The notes below the pieces were generated by a model that was not told where the DNA came from, made no database searches, and saw nothing but the letters and a program-made list of their open reading frames with translations. A program made the translations under genes and the position numbers. A stretch of DNA of 64,000 nucleotides from the NCBI RefSeq assembly GCF_907177275.1, contig NZ_CAJSLV010000043.1:62001-126000 (forward strand), in the 5' to 3' direction. The stretch is from Actinacidiphila cocklensis. Lineage in GTDB: Bacteria > Actinomycetota > Actinomycetes > Streptomycetales > Streptomycetaceae. This document shows, in pieces, positions 12,101-19,488 of this stretch. How positions within the stretch are numbered: position 1 is the first letter of the stretch; every line of letters starts with the position of its first letter.

Positions 12101-12436
12101 AACCCCGTCTCCTGCCTCGACCTCAGCGGCCGCAGCAAGCACAACTACAACGGCCACCACTGGCACTGGTGGGGCTGCTACGAAGAGGTCGACATGACCC
12201 GCTCCCGGGCCTACCGGGTGGCGGACCGGATGAACGCGGGAGCGGGCAAGGCGGCCATACTCGCGGTGATGTTCGGCGCCATTCCAGGAAGCAACCTGGG
12301 GGCGATCGTCTTCGGCGCCATATCGGGCGTGTACTGGTGGGTGTCGGCTGACATCTACAACACACTGAACGAGCACCCCAGTCGGGGCGTCAAGCTCAAG
12401 CTCTACCCTGGGTGGTTCAGAGTCGGCAAGGAGTAG
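6173..12436 (+). CDS. Giant secreted RHS/YD-repeat protein with variable C-terminal tip
   Basis: 2087 residues, GTG start behind a strong GAGGAGGGG site. N-terminal basic region and hydrophobic segment (about 25-53) suggest export. Residues ~345-525 look like a DNRLRE/adhesin-like beta domain (HFDEVQQAYPTTSNWGT), followed by Ig-like repeats (~525-830). From ~1090 come many YD repeats (YDSAGRL, YDYDSAGRI, YDKLGRQ, YDAAGRLT) up to the RHS core near 1940 (GVRLYDPTEGRFLSVDPV, then NAYDYCSGNP). RHS proteins build a closed beta shell around a C-terminal effector. The ~100 residues after CLDLSGR are unrelated to the shell: a His/Trp-rich start (NGHHWHWWGCYEE), then a Gly/Ala-rich hydrophobic segment, then a basic end. 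This suggests a contact-dependent polymorphic toxin with a membrane-active tip, but the activity is inference. The next gene is the likely immunity gene. Confidence 0.85.
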   Translation: MARSWGGVRRRAPGGRVGGSSPGWLRQVSGAVAMVVGIATVTVVGGAGAAVAVMPTHQAAPSHKQKQVSYGPAQARDVASARLTARLQHRRIEVLDERTDASQTFANVDGSLTYTAFAQAQWVKRQGSWVNLDARLKRRADGLVAPVASEAGLVLSGGGSAPLVSMTVDGRNVSLHWPTALPAPTLSGATATYAGVLAGVDLQVTATPAGGVEETLVVKSAAAAADPQLADISQALTAGGGAAVAADAGGNLTVKDGKGRLLVSSPAPVMWDSATSTVTAAPSARTGESASAAATRSSASAPGSRARQARVKAQFKDHKLHLVADHGLLTAKTTVFPVYIDPAYVPHPASSATLHFDEVQQAYPTTSNWGTTPSGGLAVGYQGFSSPTGIERTYYNLSIPSGIWGAIIQSAKLNTKVTAASASGPNSTTVNAFSTCSISASTTWNNQPCKNTTANPNYPSPNASATFTTPSSSPNLPVTFDVTSGMQKIADIHNTNWTMGLFNATETNDIDRVKFANNPTFSITYNHRPSKPTQVTPADGAATSDSTPALQASATDADQDTIEHLFQIDKTDGTTVVASGYSPYVNSGATATWSPTTALADGTYEWHASSYDGQNWWSPNSDWTAWRTLTVDTKAPGTTSVTSSDFPANAWSGTADASGNFSGSFTFTPPATDTASVVWTLDGGSAQTHATTGTAVSDTLSFRAGKHTLSIATHDKAGNVSTATSYVFYAGSGAALLTPGQGDRPARRVSLTGQGKAADTGVTYQYRIGETDTWHSVPLADVRKADGTAPAGWPFAASAGTPAALTWNITDTLAEDGPVDVRAVFTDGTLSDNSPANVVTVDRNAGDAPSLNAGPASVNALTGDATLSSTDASGIGLSVTRAASSRRPVNGSAQEGQVAIFGPQWIAGTTAEITDSDWSYLRKSSSTSVSLVDVDGAPTGFTATSGGGWKPEPGAEDLTLSGSLTGSFTLKDTDGTTTAFTKVDPAATTWEVSSTFLPTSNSTTQVVSEKITSGTQTLARPKYVIAPTSAVSSATCSATPSAKGCRVLEYVYAATTTATASVFGDFAGQVSQIKLWATTPGDSASTATVVSGYAYDSAGRLRQEWDPRISPALKTAYDYDSAGRITTLTPPGELPWTLAYGKVGSAATAGDGMLLSASRPTLTQGSATQTDGGTATTSIVYNAQLTGSAAPYAMAGPDVAGWAQKDAPADATAIFPADQVPSSHDGTTLATGDYHRAVVIYTDASGREVNTAEPGGHITTTEYDRFGNTVRRLTADNRELALATGGAGLTELQQLGIDGLSTADRADQLSTTAVFSADGLRETDEFGPRHLTTLESTLTAPAGAADLPAGTVVPTRAHTVTQYDQGRPTDGTAAVEDQPTTVTVGADVADYPADADQRTTTTAYDWAKGLPTTTVTDPTGLNLAKTTSYDAQGRVIKTTLPKSDGTDAGATITTYWSATGTGACNGHPEWADLVCSVGPASAITGGGTNPAQLPVKTTTYDRWGNAATVTETANGVTRTTTTSHDAAGRDTGTSVTGGTGTAVPDTTTTYDPATGKATTTAAAGRTISRTYDKLGRQISYADGAGSTTTTQYDSLNRPVLTTDSAPSTTTYTYDSAKDPRGLETSRTDSVAGTFSAAYDADSEVTAQTLPGGYTLAVHRDETGAETGRAYTRDSDGVTVAADTAGDTVHGEQATHTSDTGEQDYGYDAAGRLTHTDDTRDDTTAHRTYTFDDNTNRTGLTTVVDNPDGTAGSPVSTVSTYDSADRLETVNGTSVAYDAFGRTTAQASGATIDYYADDMVRTQTSADGAARQTWTLDPANRLASWTTEASTAGTWSQTGARTNHYGNDGDSPDWIAEDSSGAVTREVRGPDGDLAALSTATGSTVLQLTDLHSNVTVQLPVDASVVPTALAYDEFGNAVSTDSAGRYGWLGGKERSDETVTGAVLMGVRLYDPTEGRFLSVDPVSGGSANAYDYCSGNPVSCLDLSGRSKHNYNGHHWHWWGCYEEVDMTRSRAYRVADRMNAGAGKAAILAVMFGAIPGSNLGAIVFGAISGVYWWVSADIYNTLNEHPSRGVKLKLYPGWFRVGKE

Positions 12437-12486
12437 CCGCACCCCGTCTCGAACTCCGTCCTGGTCCACGCCACATCTCGTCACCA

Positions 12487-12515
12487 GGGAGGCCGCCGTG
12501 CCACGGCGGCCTCCC
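12487..12515 (+). terminator. Hairpin between RHS gene and its small downstream gene
   Basis: GGGAGGCCGCCGTG pairs exactly with CACGGCGGCCTCCC with almost no loop, 50 bases after the RHS stop. It is GC-rich without a U tract, as is usual for actinomycete terminators. It sits between the toxin-like gene and the putative immunity gene, so it may reduce read-through, leaving the downstream gene dependent on its own promoter or on partial read-through. Confidence 0.6.
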
Positions 12516-12558
12516 CCTCAACCGGGAAGTTCGCCATGGTGAATTCAAAGGGCACAGC

Positions 12559-12837
12559 ATGAACGTCCTACTGGAAGTCGTCGGATCGCTGGTAGCCGTG
12601 GTCGGCATCGCCGTATCGCTGCTCCGGCGGCCCCTCCCCTGGCTGGAGGGCCAGACGGCCAGACCGGTCGTCTGGGGACTCGGATACGCCCTCCTCGGCC
12701 TGTGCCTGGTGCTCATGGGCGCCTTCTCCGGCCACTCGGCGGGCCTCCACGTGATCCTCCCCGGGCTGCTCCTGCTGATCGCGCTCCCGCTGATCGTGAC
12801 CGGCACGAGGGGAGCGCCGCTCAGCAAGCGCAACTGA
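12559..12837 (+). CDS. Small membrane protein, putative immunity partner of the RHS protein
   Basis: 92 residues, starting MNVLLEVVGSLVAVVGIAVS, with three hydrophobic segments (about 4-20, 38-56 and 62-80) and a short basic tail. I recognise no family. ATG 12559 has AAAGGG upstream at suitable spacing. It lies 122 bases after the RHS gene on the same strand and is followed by its own terminator. Polymorphic RHS toxins normally have their immunity gene immediately downstream, and pore-forming or membrane-acting tips are usually countered by small membrane proteins. Position and topology therefore both fit an immunity role; this is inference, with no sequence signature to confirm it. Confidence 0.65.
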   Translation: MNVLLEVVGSLVAVVGIAVSLLRRPLPWLEGQTARPVVWGLGYALLGLCLVLMGAFSGHSAGLHVILPGLLLLIALPLIVTGTRGAPLSKRN

Positions 12838-12843
12838 CTCCCG

Positions 12844-12892
12844 CCGCAGCCCCTGCGACCGACCAGGCAACCATCGGCCGCAGGGGCTGCGG
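12844..12892 (+). terminator. Terminator after putative immunity gene
   Basis: CCGCAGCCCCTGCG and CGCAGGGGCTGCGG are perfect complements separated by a 21-base loop, starting 7 bases after the stop of the small membrane protein. It closes the RHS/immunity unit. Confidence 0.65.
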
Positions 12893-12987
12893 TCCTGCGT
12901 GCCGCCCCATCCCGCTCGAGAACATGATTCGGGACGCGCTGCGGGCTTGTCCCCCAGAGCCGGTGCAGCATCTGGGACGACCCTTCG

Positions 12988-13210
12988 ATGGTGCCGTCGG
13001 TCGTCACCGCGCTCGTCCGGAACCCGGTCATGGTGCCCACCGCCGTGCTGCGCAGCCGCGTGGCCAAGGACGCAGAAGCGTCGGCGCTCCGGCATGAGAA
13101 TGCGGTGCTGCGTCGTCAGATCGCGCGGGTCAGGTACCAGCCGGCCGATCGGATCCGGCTGGCCGCGCTGTCGCGGCTGGTTCCCCAGGATCGCCGGCGT
13201 GAGGTCTGTC
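12988..13210 (+). pseudogene. Integrase-type transposase remnant
   Basis: The frame reads SALRHENAVLRRQIARVRYQ then PADRIRLAALSRLVPQDRRR. It is the same N-terminal transposase region found at 1-160 and 1757-1905. It ends abruptly near 13200 and the catalytic core is absent. Sequence from here to 13482 contains nothing else I recognise apart from the ribosome binding site of the next gene. Confidence 0.6.
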
Positions 13211-13482
13211 GAACCCGCCGGGGCGGGAGTGCAGGAGTTGCGGATGTGCCGTCCGGGGTACCGGACCATCGTGTCCGTGTACAGGCGCTCCGACAGGTCG
13301 TATTGACGTGAGCATGTAGACAGTAGGACGGTAGGGACGTCCTTGCGCACGTCCTGCACCTGGTTCGGTTCGGCGGGAACCCGCTCTGCCCCAAGGCGGG
13401 ACGTGTACAAGCTCTCCTCCACGTCCTCACCCGGCGGCGTACCGATGCCCGACGTGCCCGTTTCTCGGCAGAGGAAGGGAAC

Positions 13483-15000
13483 ATGTCCCTAGGCTCCTTA
13501 CTGCGGCGCGTGGTCAGTCCCGGCCTGGTCACGGTGGCTGTGACCGCCGTCGCGCTGGTCGTGTCCACCGGTGTCGCCGACGCCGCACCCGCACTGACCC
13601 AGATCAGCACCGACCCCTACACCAACTCCGACAGCCAGCACGCCACCGAGGTCGAGCCCGACACCTTCGCCTACGGCTCCACCATCGTCTCCGCCTTCCA
13701 GGTCGGCCGGTTCAACGACGGCGGCGGCACCAACATCGGCTTCACCACCTCCACCGACGGGGGCGCCACCTGGACCAAGGGCTTCCTGCCCGGGATCACC
13801 ACGGCCGGGGGCGGCACCTACGCCCGGGCCAGCGACGCCGCGGTGGCCTACGACGCGAAGCACAACGTCTGGATGATCTCCAGCATCCCGATCACCTCGT
13901 CGGTCACGGTGCCGGTCGTCTACACCAGCCGCTCCACCGACGGCGGGCTGACCTGGAGCAACCCGGTGACCACCGCGACCGGTTCGGACCTGGACAAGAA
14001 CTGGATCGTCTGCGACAACACCTCGACCAGCCTCTACTACGGCAACTGCTACACCGAGTACGACAGCCCCGCCGACGGCGACCGCCTGAAGATGACCACC
14101 TCGTCCGACGGCGGGGTGACCTGGGGTGCGTCGAAGAACACCGGCAACAACGCCACCGGCATCGGCGGCCAGCCCGTGGTGCAGCCCAACGGTACGGTGA
14201 TCGTGTCCGCTGCCAGCGCCTCGGAGACGTCGGTCCTCGCCTTCCAGTCCACCAACGGCGGCAGCACCTGGAGTTCGACCACGACCGTCGCCACCGTCAG
14301 CACGTACACCGTCCACGGGTCCCTGCGCAGCGGACCGCTGCCCTCCGCTGAGATCGACGCGTCGGGCAAGGTCTACTTGGTTTGGCAGGACTGCCGCTTC
14401 CGCGGCACCAGGGGTTCGTGCACCTCCAACGACATCGTGATGTCGACCACCACCAACGGAACCACCTGGTCCTCGGTGGTCCGCATCCCGATCGACGCGA
14501 CGACCACCACGGTCGACCACTTCATCCCGGGCCTCGCGGTCGACAGGGCGACCTCCGGCAGCACCGCGCGCCTGGCGCTGGCCTACTACTACCACCCGGT
14601 CGCCAACTGCACGGCCTCGAACTGCCAGCTCGACGTCGGATACGTCTCCTCCGCCAACGGCGGCGCCACCTGGACGGCAGCCACCCAGCTGGCCGGACCG
14701 ATGACCCACTCCTGGCTGGCGGGCACCACCCAGGGGACCATGGTCGGCGACTACATCTCGACCTCCTTCTCCGGCGGCACGGCACACCCCGTCTTCGCCG
14801 TGGCCTCGGCTCGCTCCGGCACGGGCTTCAACGAGGCGATGTACACACCGGCCGCCGGTCTCACCGTTGCCGCCGGCACCGCGGCCGCAACGCCTGCCAC
14901 CGCAGGCCAGAACTTCTTCTCGGCCGTACGGGCCGCGATCGCCTACCAGCAGTGGCTCGCGAACGGCGGCGCCGAGGGCGGAGGTGAGGACAGCCCCTGA
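13483..15000 (+). CDS. Secreted BNR/Asp-box repeat protein (sialidase-like fold)
   Basis: 505 residues, with a Sec signal peptide (hydrophobic core about 13-30, cleavage near ADAAPA). The mature protein has at least five Asp-box repeats of the S-x-D/N-G-G-x-T-W type (STDGGATW, STDGGLTW, SSDGGVTW, STNGGSTW, ANGGATW). These mark a six-bladed beta-propeller of the sialidase superfamily. A catalytic Arg triad could not be assigned by eye, so enzymatic sialidase activity is not claimed; many such proteins are uncharacterised exo-glycosidase-like or binding proteins. ATG 13483 is preceded by AGGAAGGGAAC. It is followed by a strong terminator and convergent with the next gene. Confidence 0.75.
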   Translation: MSLGSLLRRVVSPGLVTVAVTAVALVVSTGVADAAPALTQISTDPYTNSDSQHATEVEPDTFAYGSTIVSAFQVGRFNDGGGTNIGFTTSTDGGATWTKGFLPGITTAGGGTYARASDAAVAYDAKHNVWMISSIPITSSVTVPVVYTSRSTDGGLTWSNPVTTATGSDLDKNWIVCDNTSTSLYYGNCYTEYDSPADGDRLKMTTSSDGGVTWGASKNTGNNATGIGGQPVVQPNGTVIVSAASASETSVLAFQSTNGGSTWSSTTTVATVSTYTVHGSLRSGPLPSAEIDASGKVYLVWQDCRFRGTRGSCTSNDIVMSTTTNGTTWSSVVRIPIDATTTTVDHFIPGLAVDRATSGSTARLALAYYYHPVANCTASNCQLDVGYVSSANGGATWTAATQLAGPMTHSWLAGTTQGTMVGDYISTSFSGGTAHPVFAVASARSGTGFNEAMYTPAAGLTVAAGTAAATPATAGQNFFSAVRAAIAYQQWLANGGAEGGGEDSP

Positions 15001-15040
15001 TCCGCCCGTAAAACGGTCGGGCCCGGGCAGCACGAATGAC

Positions 15041-15080
15041 GAGGGACCCGGCGGTCGCGGGCGCGACCGCCGGGTCCCTC
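15041..15080 (+). terminator. Strong terminator after BNR protein gene
   Basis: A perfect 19-base stem (GAGGGACCCGGCGGTCGCG and its complement) with a two-base nominal loop, 40 bases beyond the BNR gene stop. Lying between convergent genes, it can also stop transcription from the reductase-like gene on the other strand. Confidence 0.8.
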
Positions 15081-15144
15081 AAGAAATCGGCTGGGGGCTG
15101 TCCCGCTCGAAAACACGATTTGACGAACGTCTCGCTGACGGCGG

Positions 15145-16827
15145 TCAGACGGGTGTCCCGATAGCGGCGTGAACGGAGTGGACGGCGCTGGCGCCCTCTC
15201 CGACGGCGGCGGCCACCCGCTTCATGGATCCGGAGCGGACGTCGCCGGCAGCGAAGACGCCTGGTTCGCTGGTTTCGAAGGGGAGCGGACTTCGCCCGAG
15301 GCCGGCCCACACCGGGCTGAGCGGGTAGGGGTCCAGTTGCACGTCGGTGCGCAGGAAGCCATGGGGGTCCGTGGACAGACCGGGCAACCAGTCGGTGGCT
15401 GCGGACGCGCCGATGAAGCAGAACAGGCCCCGGCACGGCTGCTCCGATCTCCCGGATGCGCGGTCGGTCAGCGTGATCCGTTCGAGTCCTTCCCCGCCGT
15501 GCAGTTCGGTCACCTCGGTGGAGGGACGTACGGTCACCCGCGGATCGGCGCCCAGCCGGTTGACGAGGTAGGACGACATACCCGATGCGACGTCCTTGCC
15601 CCGGACGGCCAGCGTGACGCCGCAGCCGCGTGCGGCCAGGTACAGCGCTGCCTGCCCGGCGGAGTTGGCGCCGCCCACGACGCAGACCGGCTGACCGGCG
15701 CACAGCTGGGCTTCGAGGTTGGTGGCCGCGTAGTAGATCCCGGCGCCTTCGAACCGCTCCCATGACACAAGGGGCAGTCTGCGGTAGCGGGCGCCGGTGG
15801 CGATAAGGACGGCGCGGCTGTCGATGCCGGTGCCGTCCGTCAGGACGACGCGCAGGTAGTGGTGGCGGGTCTCCAGAGCTGCCACGTGGCAGGGGCTGGA
15901 GAGGCGCGCGCCGAACTTCAGTGCCTGCAAGGTGGCCCGCTGCATGAGATCCCCACCGCTCAGCCCGGAGGGGAAGCCGAGGTAGTTCTCGATCCGCGAG
16001 CTTGCTGCCGCCTGCCCACCCGTCCCGACGCCGTCGAGCACGACGGTGTCCAGCCCCTCGGAGGCGCCGTAGACGGCGGCGGCAAGGCCCGCGGGACCCG
16101 CACCCACCACGGTGAGGTCGACAGGGCCTCCCTCCGCGGCCCGGTAGGACAGGCCAAGAGTCGAGGCGAGCTCCGCGGGAGTGGCCCGACGTAGCACCCC
16201 GTCGTGGGCGACGACGGCGGGCAGATCAGTCGTGACGAGCCCTGCCGAGCTCAGAATCCGTTGACCGGCGGGGCTGCCTGCCTCGATCCAGAGGTGCGGT
16301 AGGCGCTGACGTGCGGCATAGGTGCGCAGGGCGAGCCCCTCCGCGGAAGCGCTGACGCCGACGATCTCCAGCCTGCGCGCCACCACACCGGCTCGGAGCC
16401 GGTCTCGTCGAGCGAGGAAAGCGCGCAACAGCAGGTCGGAGAGATCCGCCTCGTCGGCCATGAGGCGCCGGAACTGGGACGGGGGGATCCGGTAGATGCG
16501 TCCCGGCTCCACCACGCGGGCGGCCAGGTGCACTGTCTGCCCGGTCAGCAGGTTCAGTTCGCCGATGAAGCCGCCGCGCCCGTAGGTCGCGATGACCGCC
16601 TCGTCGTCGCCCGGGCCCGATGGCGCCACCAACTCGACGGTCCCGGCCTCGACCACGATCAGGTCATAGGCCGGTTCACCGGGCCGGAAAACCACGTCGC
16701 CGCGCCGCACGTCCTGGCCGCTTCCGTACGAGGCGAGCCTGGCTCGCTGCTCGTCCGTCAGCTGCGGTGCTGCTTCCTCCGGAGAAGGAGGCCGGGGCTT
16801 CGGCGACCCGGGTTCCGGCTCCATCAT
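15145..16827 (-). CDS. Cyclic-nucleotide-binding domain fused to thioredoxin-reductase-like flavoprotein
   Basis: 560 residues. The N-terminal third holds a CRP-type cNMP-binding fold (GDVVFRPGEPAYDLIVVEAG near residue 50, GELNLLTGQ near 95). The rest is a thioredoxin-reductase-like FAD/NAD(P)H enzyme: VVGAGPAGLAAAVYGASEG for FAD, VVGGANSAGQAALYLAARG for NAD(P)H, and a final FAAGDVRSG flavin motif. The redox CxxC expected in the NADPH domain is missing; the equivalent stretch reads GIYYAATNLEAQLC. It is therefore not a classical thioredoxin reductase and may be a nucleotide-gated NAD(P)H oxidoreductase. The ATG at 16827 follows GAGGCGAATC; a TTG at 16839 is a less likely start. Confidence 0.85.
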   Translation of the reverse strand: MMEPEPGSPKPRPPSPEEAAPQLTDEQRARLASYGSGQDVRRGDVVFRPGEPAYDLIVVEAGTVELVAPSGPGDDEAVIATYGRGGFIGELNLLTGQTVHLAARVVEPGRIYRIPPSQFRRLMADEADLSDLLLRAFLARRDRLRAGVVARRLEIVGVSASAEGLALRTYAARQRLPHLWIEAGSPAGQRILSSAGLVTTDLPAVVAHDGVLRRATPAELASTLGLSYRAAEGGPVDLTVVGAGPAGLAAAVYGASEGLDTVVLDGVGTGGQAAASSRIENYLGFPSGLSGGDLMQRATLQALKFGARLSSPCHVAALETRHHYLRVVLTDGTGIDSRAVLIATGARYRRLPLVSWERFEGAGIYYAATNLEAQLCAGQPVCVVGGANSAGQAALYLAARGCGVTLAVRGKDVASGMSSYLVNRLGADPRVTVRPSTEVTELHGGEGLERITLTDRASGRSEQPCRGLFCFIGASAATDWLPGLSTDPHGFLRTDVQLDPYPLSPVWAGLGRSPLPFETSEPGVFAAGDVRSGSMKRVAAAVGEGASAVHSVHAAIGTPV

Positions 16828-17015
16828 GATTCGCCTCAATTCGTGACAGGTCGCGTCAGGCTATTCCCGTCGGTCCCGTGCCTTCGGCAGCCACCCCGCG
16901 GGCGCCACGCTTCCCCTCCGCCAGCGAGCCCCCGCGAGAGCTGTGGTCTCGCCTCACCAGCCGAGAAGGACCAGGACAAGAGCGGGATCAGGTCCCGGTT
17001 TCGCACGGGCACCGC

Positions 17016-17612
17016 TCAGTCCGTTTGCTGCCGCGCTTCCGACGGCACCGTGCTGCTCTCGCTGAGGGCCGTCCGCGCGGCCTGCAGCAGTTCCTCGGAG
17101 ATCGGGTCGCCGGTGGTGGCGCGCGCCAGGACGAGGGCGCCGACCATGGTGCACAGCTGCGCCATGCCGTCGTCGTCGCCTCCGGCCAGCAACGCGGCGC
17201 GGTTGCGTACCCCGTTGACGTAGACGTCCCGGGCGCGGGCGGCCTGCTCGGGCTCGCGCCCCAAATCGGCCGCGAAACCGGAGACGGGACAGCCGTCCCC
17301 GGCGTGATCGCGGTGCCAGACCGAGAGGTAGTTCCCGATCAGCGTCCGGCGCGCGGCCTCATGCCCCTCTGCGTGGTCTTCCGGGGCAACCGCCGAGTGC
17401 GTCCCAGGCTCGCTGAATGCGTGGGCGATGGCCTCATCGACGAGGTCCTCCTTGGAGTCGAACTGCTTGTAGAAGCCGCCGTGGGTGAGCCCGGCCGCCT
17501 TCATCAGGTCGGCGACGCTGACCGCGGTGCCCTTCTCCCGGAACATTCGCGAGGCGGTGGCTACGACGCGCTGCCGGTTCTCCTGCGCTTGCGCCTGGGA
17601 CACGCGGCCCAC
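17016..17612 (-). CDS. TetR family transcriptional repressor
   Basis: 198 residues. The N-terminal helix-turn-helix has the usual TetR form (RQRVVATASRMFREKG, then SVADLMKAAGLTHGGFYKQF). The variable C-terminal domain has a TetR_C-like core with GCPVSGFAADLG. GTG start at 17612 with GGAG upstream; a GTG at 17603 is an alternative. It is divergent from an MFS drug exporter 120 bases away, the classic arrangement in which the repressor controls both itself and the pump and is released by the exported compound. The ligand is unknown. Confidence 0.85.
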   Translation of the reverse strand: MGRVSQAQAQENRQRVVATASRMFREKGTAVSVADLMKAAGLTHGGFYKQFDSKEDLVDEAIAHAFSEPGTHSAVAPEDHAEGHEAARRTLIGNYLSVWHRDHAGDGCPVSGFAADLGREPEQAARARDVYVNGVRNRAALLAGGDDDGMAQLCTMVGALVLARATTGDPISEELLQAARTALSESSTVPSEARQQTD

Positions 17613-17632
17613 GGGATCACTCTCCTCGATTG

Positions 17633-17682
17633 GATGTCGGTTGCCATCTATCGTAAGCTCTGTTTAGATTATTAGCGACATC
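17633..17682. promoter_or_regulatory. Divergent TetR/MFS promoter with inverted repeat
   Basis: The interval between the two divergent genes is noticeably AT-rich and holds GATGTCG at 17633-17639 matched by CGACATC at 17676-17682, plus a repeated CATCTAT. These are candidate TetR operator half-sites, but the 36-base spacing is long, so the exact operator is uncertain. Confidence 0.45.
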
Positions 17683-17732
17683 TATTTCGGCCCCCGCAAT
17701 CGCAGAACCACCGACAGCGCTGGAGACCCCTT

Positions 17733-19400
17733 GTGGCATCACCACCCGGCCCCACCGAGTCCTCGACTCCCGCGGCGACCGTGGCGACCGCGCCACCCGT
17801 GCCGCCTGCCCAGCGACGAGGTGTTTCCGAGACGGTCCACCGCCGGCGCTGGGCCATCCTGACCGTGCTCCTGTGCAGCCTCCTGGTGGTGATGCTGGAC
17901 AACTCGATACTCAACGTGGCGATGAAGACCATCGCCCAGCCCGCTCCCACCGGACTCGGTTCCACCCAGAGCCAACTGGAGTGGGCGATCAACTCCTACA
18001 CGCTGGTCTTCGCCGGACTGCTTTTCACCGCGGGCCTGCTCGGTGACCGGCTCGGGCGCAAGAAGGTGCTGCTCTTCGGCATGCTGGTGTTCGGCGTGGG
18101 ATCCGCGCTGTCCGCGCTGTCGGACTCCTCCGGACAGCTCATCGCCTTCCGCGCCCTGATGGGCTTCGGCGGCGCCTTCATCCTGCCCGCCACGCTCGCG
18201 ATCATCATGAACGTCTTCGAGCGCGACGAGCAGCCCAAGGCCATCGGCATCTGGACCGGTGCGGTCGGTTTCGCCATCGCGATCGGCCCGATCACCGGCG
18301 GCATCCTGCTGCAGCACTTCTGGTGGGGCTCGGTCTTCCTGGTCAACGTGCCCATCGTGGCCGCCGCGACGGCCGCAATGATCGTGATCGTCCCCGACTC
18401 CAAGGACCCCAGGCCCGGCAGGCTCGACCCGTTCGGCGTGCTGCTCTCCATCGTCGGCCTGGCGCTGCTGGTCTACGGCATCATCAAGGGCGGCCAGTTG
18501 GGCGGCTTCACCCGGCCGGAGTCCTGGGCGGCGATCCTCGGCGGCCTGGCCGTCCTCGCCGGCTTCGTGGGGTACGAGGCCCGCAGCGACCATCCGGCCC
18601 TCGACGTCAGCTACTTCCGCATCCGGCGGTTCTCCGCATCCGTCGCCGCCATCGGCCTGGTCTTCTTCGCCCTCATGGGCGTCACGTTCTTCAGCGTCTT
18701 CTACAACCAGAGCGTCCGGGGCTACAGCGTCCTGCAGTCGGGTCTGCTCGTGCTGCCGCTGGCCGCCTCCCAGATGTTCTTCGCCCCGCGTGCCCGCCTC
18801 GTCGTCAACCGCTTCGGCGCCCGGGCCGTGTGCGCCACCGGCCTGGTCCTGACCGCGGCGGCCTTCGCCGGCTTCCTGCTGCTCGACCAGGACACCCCCA
18901 TCTGGGTACTGGAGGTGCTGTTCTTCCTGATGGGCACGGGGATGGCCCATGTGATGCCGCCCGCCACCGTCATGATCATGTCGTCGCTGCCACGGGAGAA
19001 GGCCGGCTCCGGATCCGCGGTCAACAACACCTTCCGGCAGGTCGGCGGGGCCATGGGAGTCGCCGTGCTCGGGTCGCTGCTGTCCACCACCTACCGCAAC
19101 GGCATCAACAGCCACCTGGGGAAACTGCCCGCCCCCGACCGCCACGCCGCAGGCGAATCCGTCCAGGCGACCCTGGCCGCCGCCGAGAAGCTGGGACCGG
19201 CCGGCAAGGCGCTGGTGCGCCCCGCGCACGACGCCTTCATCCACGCCATGCACATCACCGCCATGGGGTCAGCGGCCGTCGCCCTGCTCGGCGCCGTCGT
19301 CGTGCTGGCCTTGCTGCCGGGCAAGAACGTCGCCATGGCCACCGCCGGTGACAAGCCCCAGCCCCGGACCGCAGCACCCAGCGGCGAAATCGAGTCGTAA
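17733..19400 (+). CDS. MFS multidrug exporter, DHA2 (EmrB/QacA) type
   Basis: 555 residues, about 14 transmembrane segments. Family motifs visible: [15 protein letters not shown] (motif D1 region at helix 1), [16 protein letters not shown] (motif A) and [20 protein letters not shown] (motif C, antiporter signature). These place it with the proton-driven drug exporters of the DHA2 family. GTG start with GGAG upstream. It is divergent from a TetR gene and followed 88 bases later by an NmrA-like gene on the same strand, which might be co-transcribed. The substrate is unknown. Confidence 0.9.
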   Translation: MASPPGPTESSTPAATVATAPPVPPAQRRGVSETVHRRRWAILTVLLCSLLVVMLDNSILNVAMKTIAQPAPTGLGSTQSQLEWAINSYTLVFAGLLFTAGLLGDRLGRKKVLLFGMLVFGVGSALSALSDSSGQLIAFRALMGFGGAFILPATLAIIMNVFERDEQPKAIGIWTGAVGFAIAIGPITGGILLQHFWWGSVFLVNVPIVAAATAAMIVIVPDSKDPRPGRLDPFGVLLSIVGLALLVYGIIKGGQLGGFTRPESWAAILGGLAVLAGFVGYEARSDHPALDVSYFRIRRFSASVAAIGLVFFALMGVTFFSVFYNQSVRGYSVLQSGLLVLPLAASQMFFAPRARLVVNRFGARAVCATGLVLTAAAFAGFLLLDQDTPIWVLEVLFFLMGTGMAHVMPPATVMIMSSLPREKAGSGSAVNNTFRQVGGAMGVAVLGSLLSTTYRNGINSHLGKLPAPDRHAAGESVQATLAAAEKLGPAGKALVRPAHDAFIHAMHITAMGSAAVALLGAVVVLALLPGKNVAMATAGDKPQPRTAAPSGEIES

Positions 19401-19488
19401 CCGCGAGACACCATGGCGGCCTCCGGGCTGTCGGCCCTGACCACACCCACCAGTCCAGACGTTCCCGTACTCCGAAGGAGATCCGCTG

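Noticed and set aside
17739..19253. 504-codon frame opposite the MFS exporter
   Set aside because: His/Gln/Asp-rich composition that mirrors hydrophobic codons on the other strand; not a protein.
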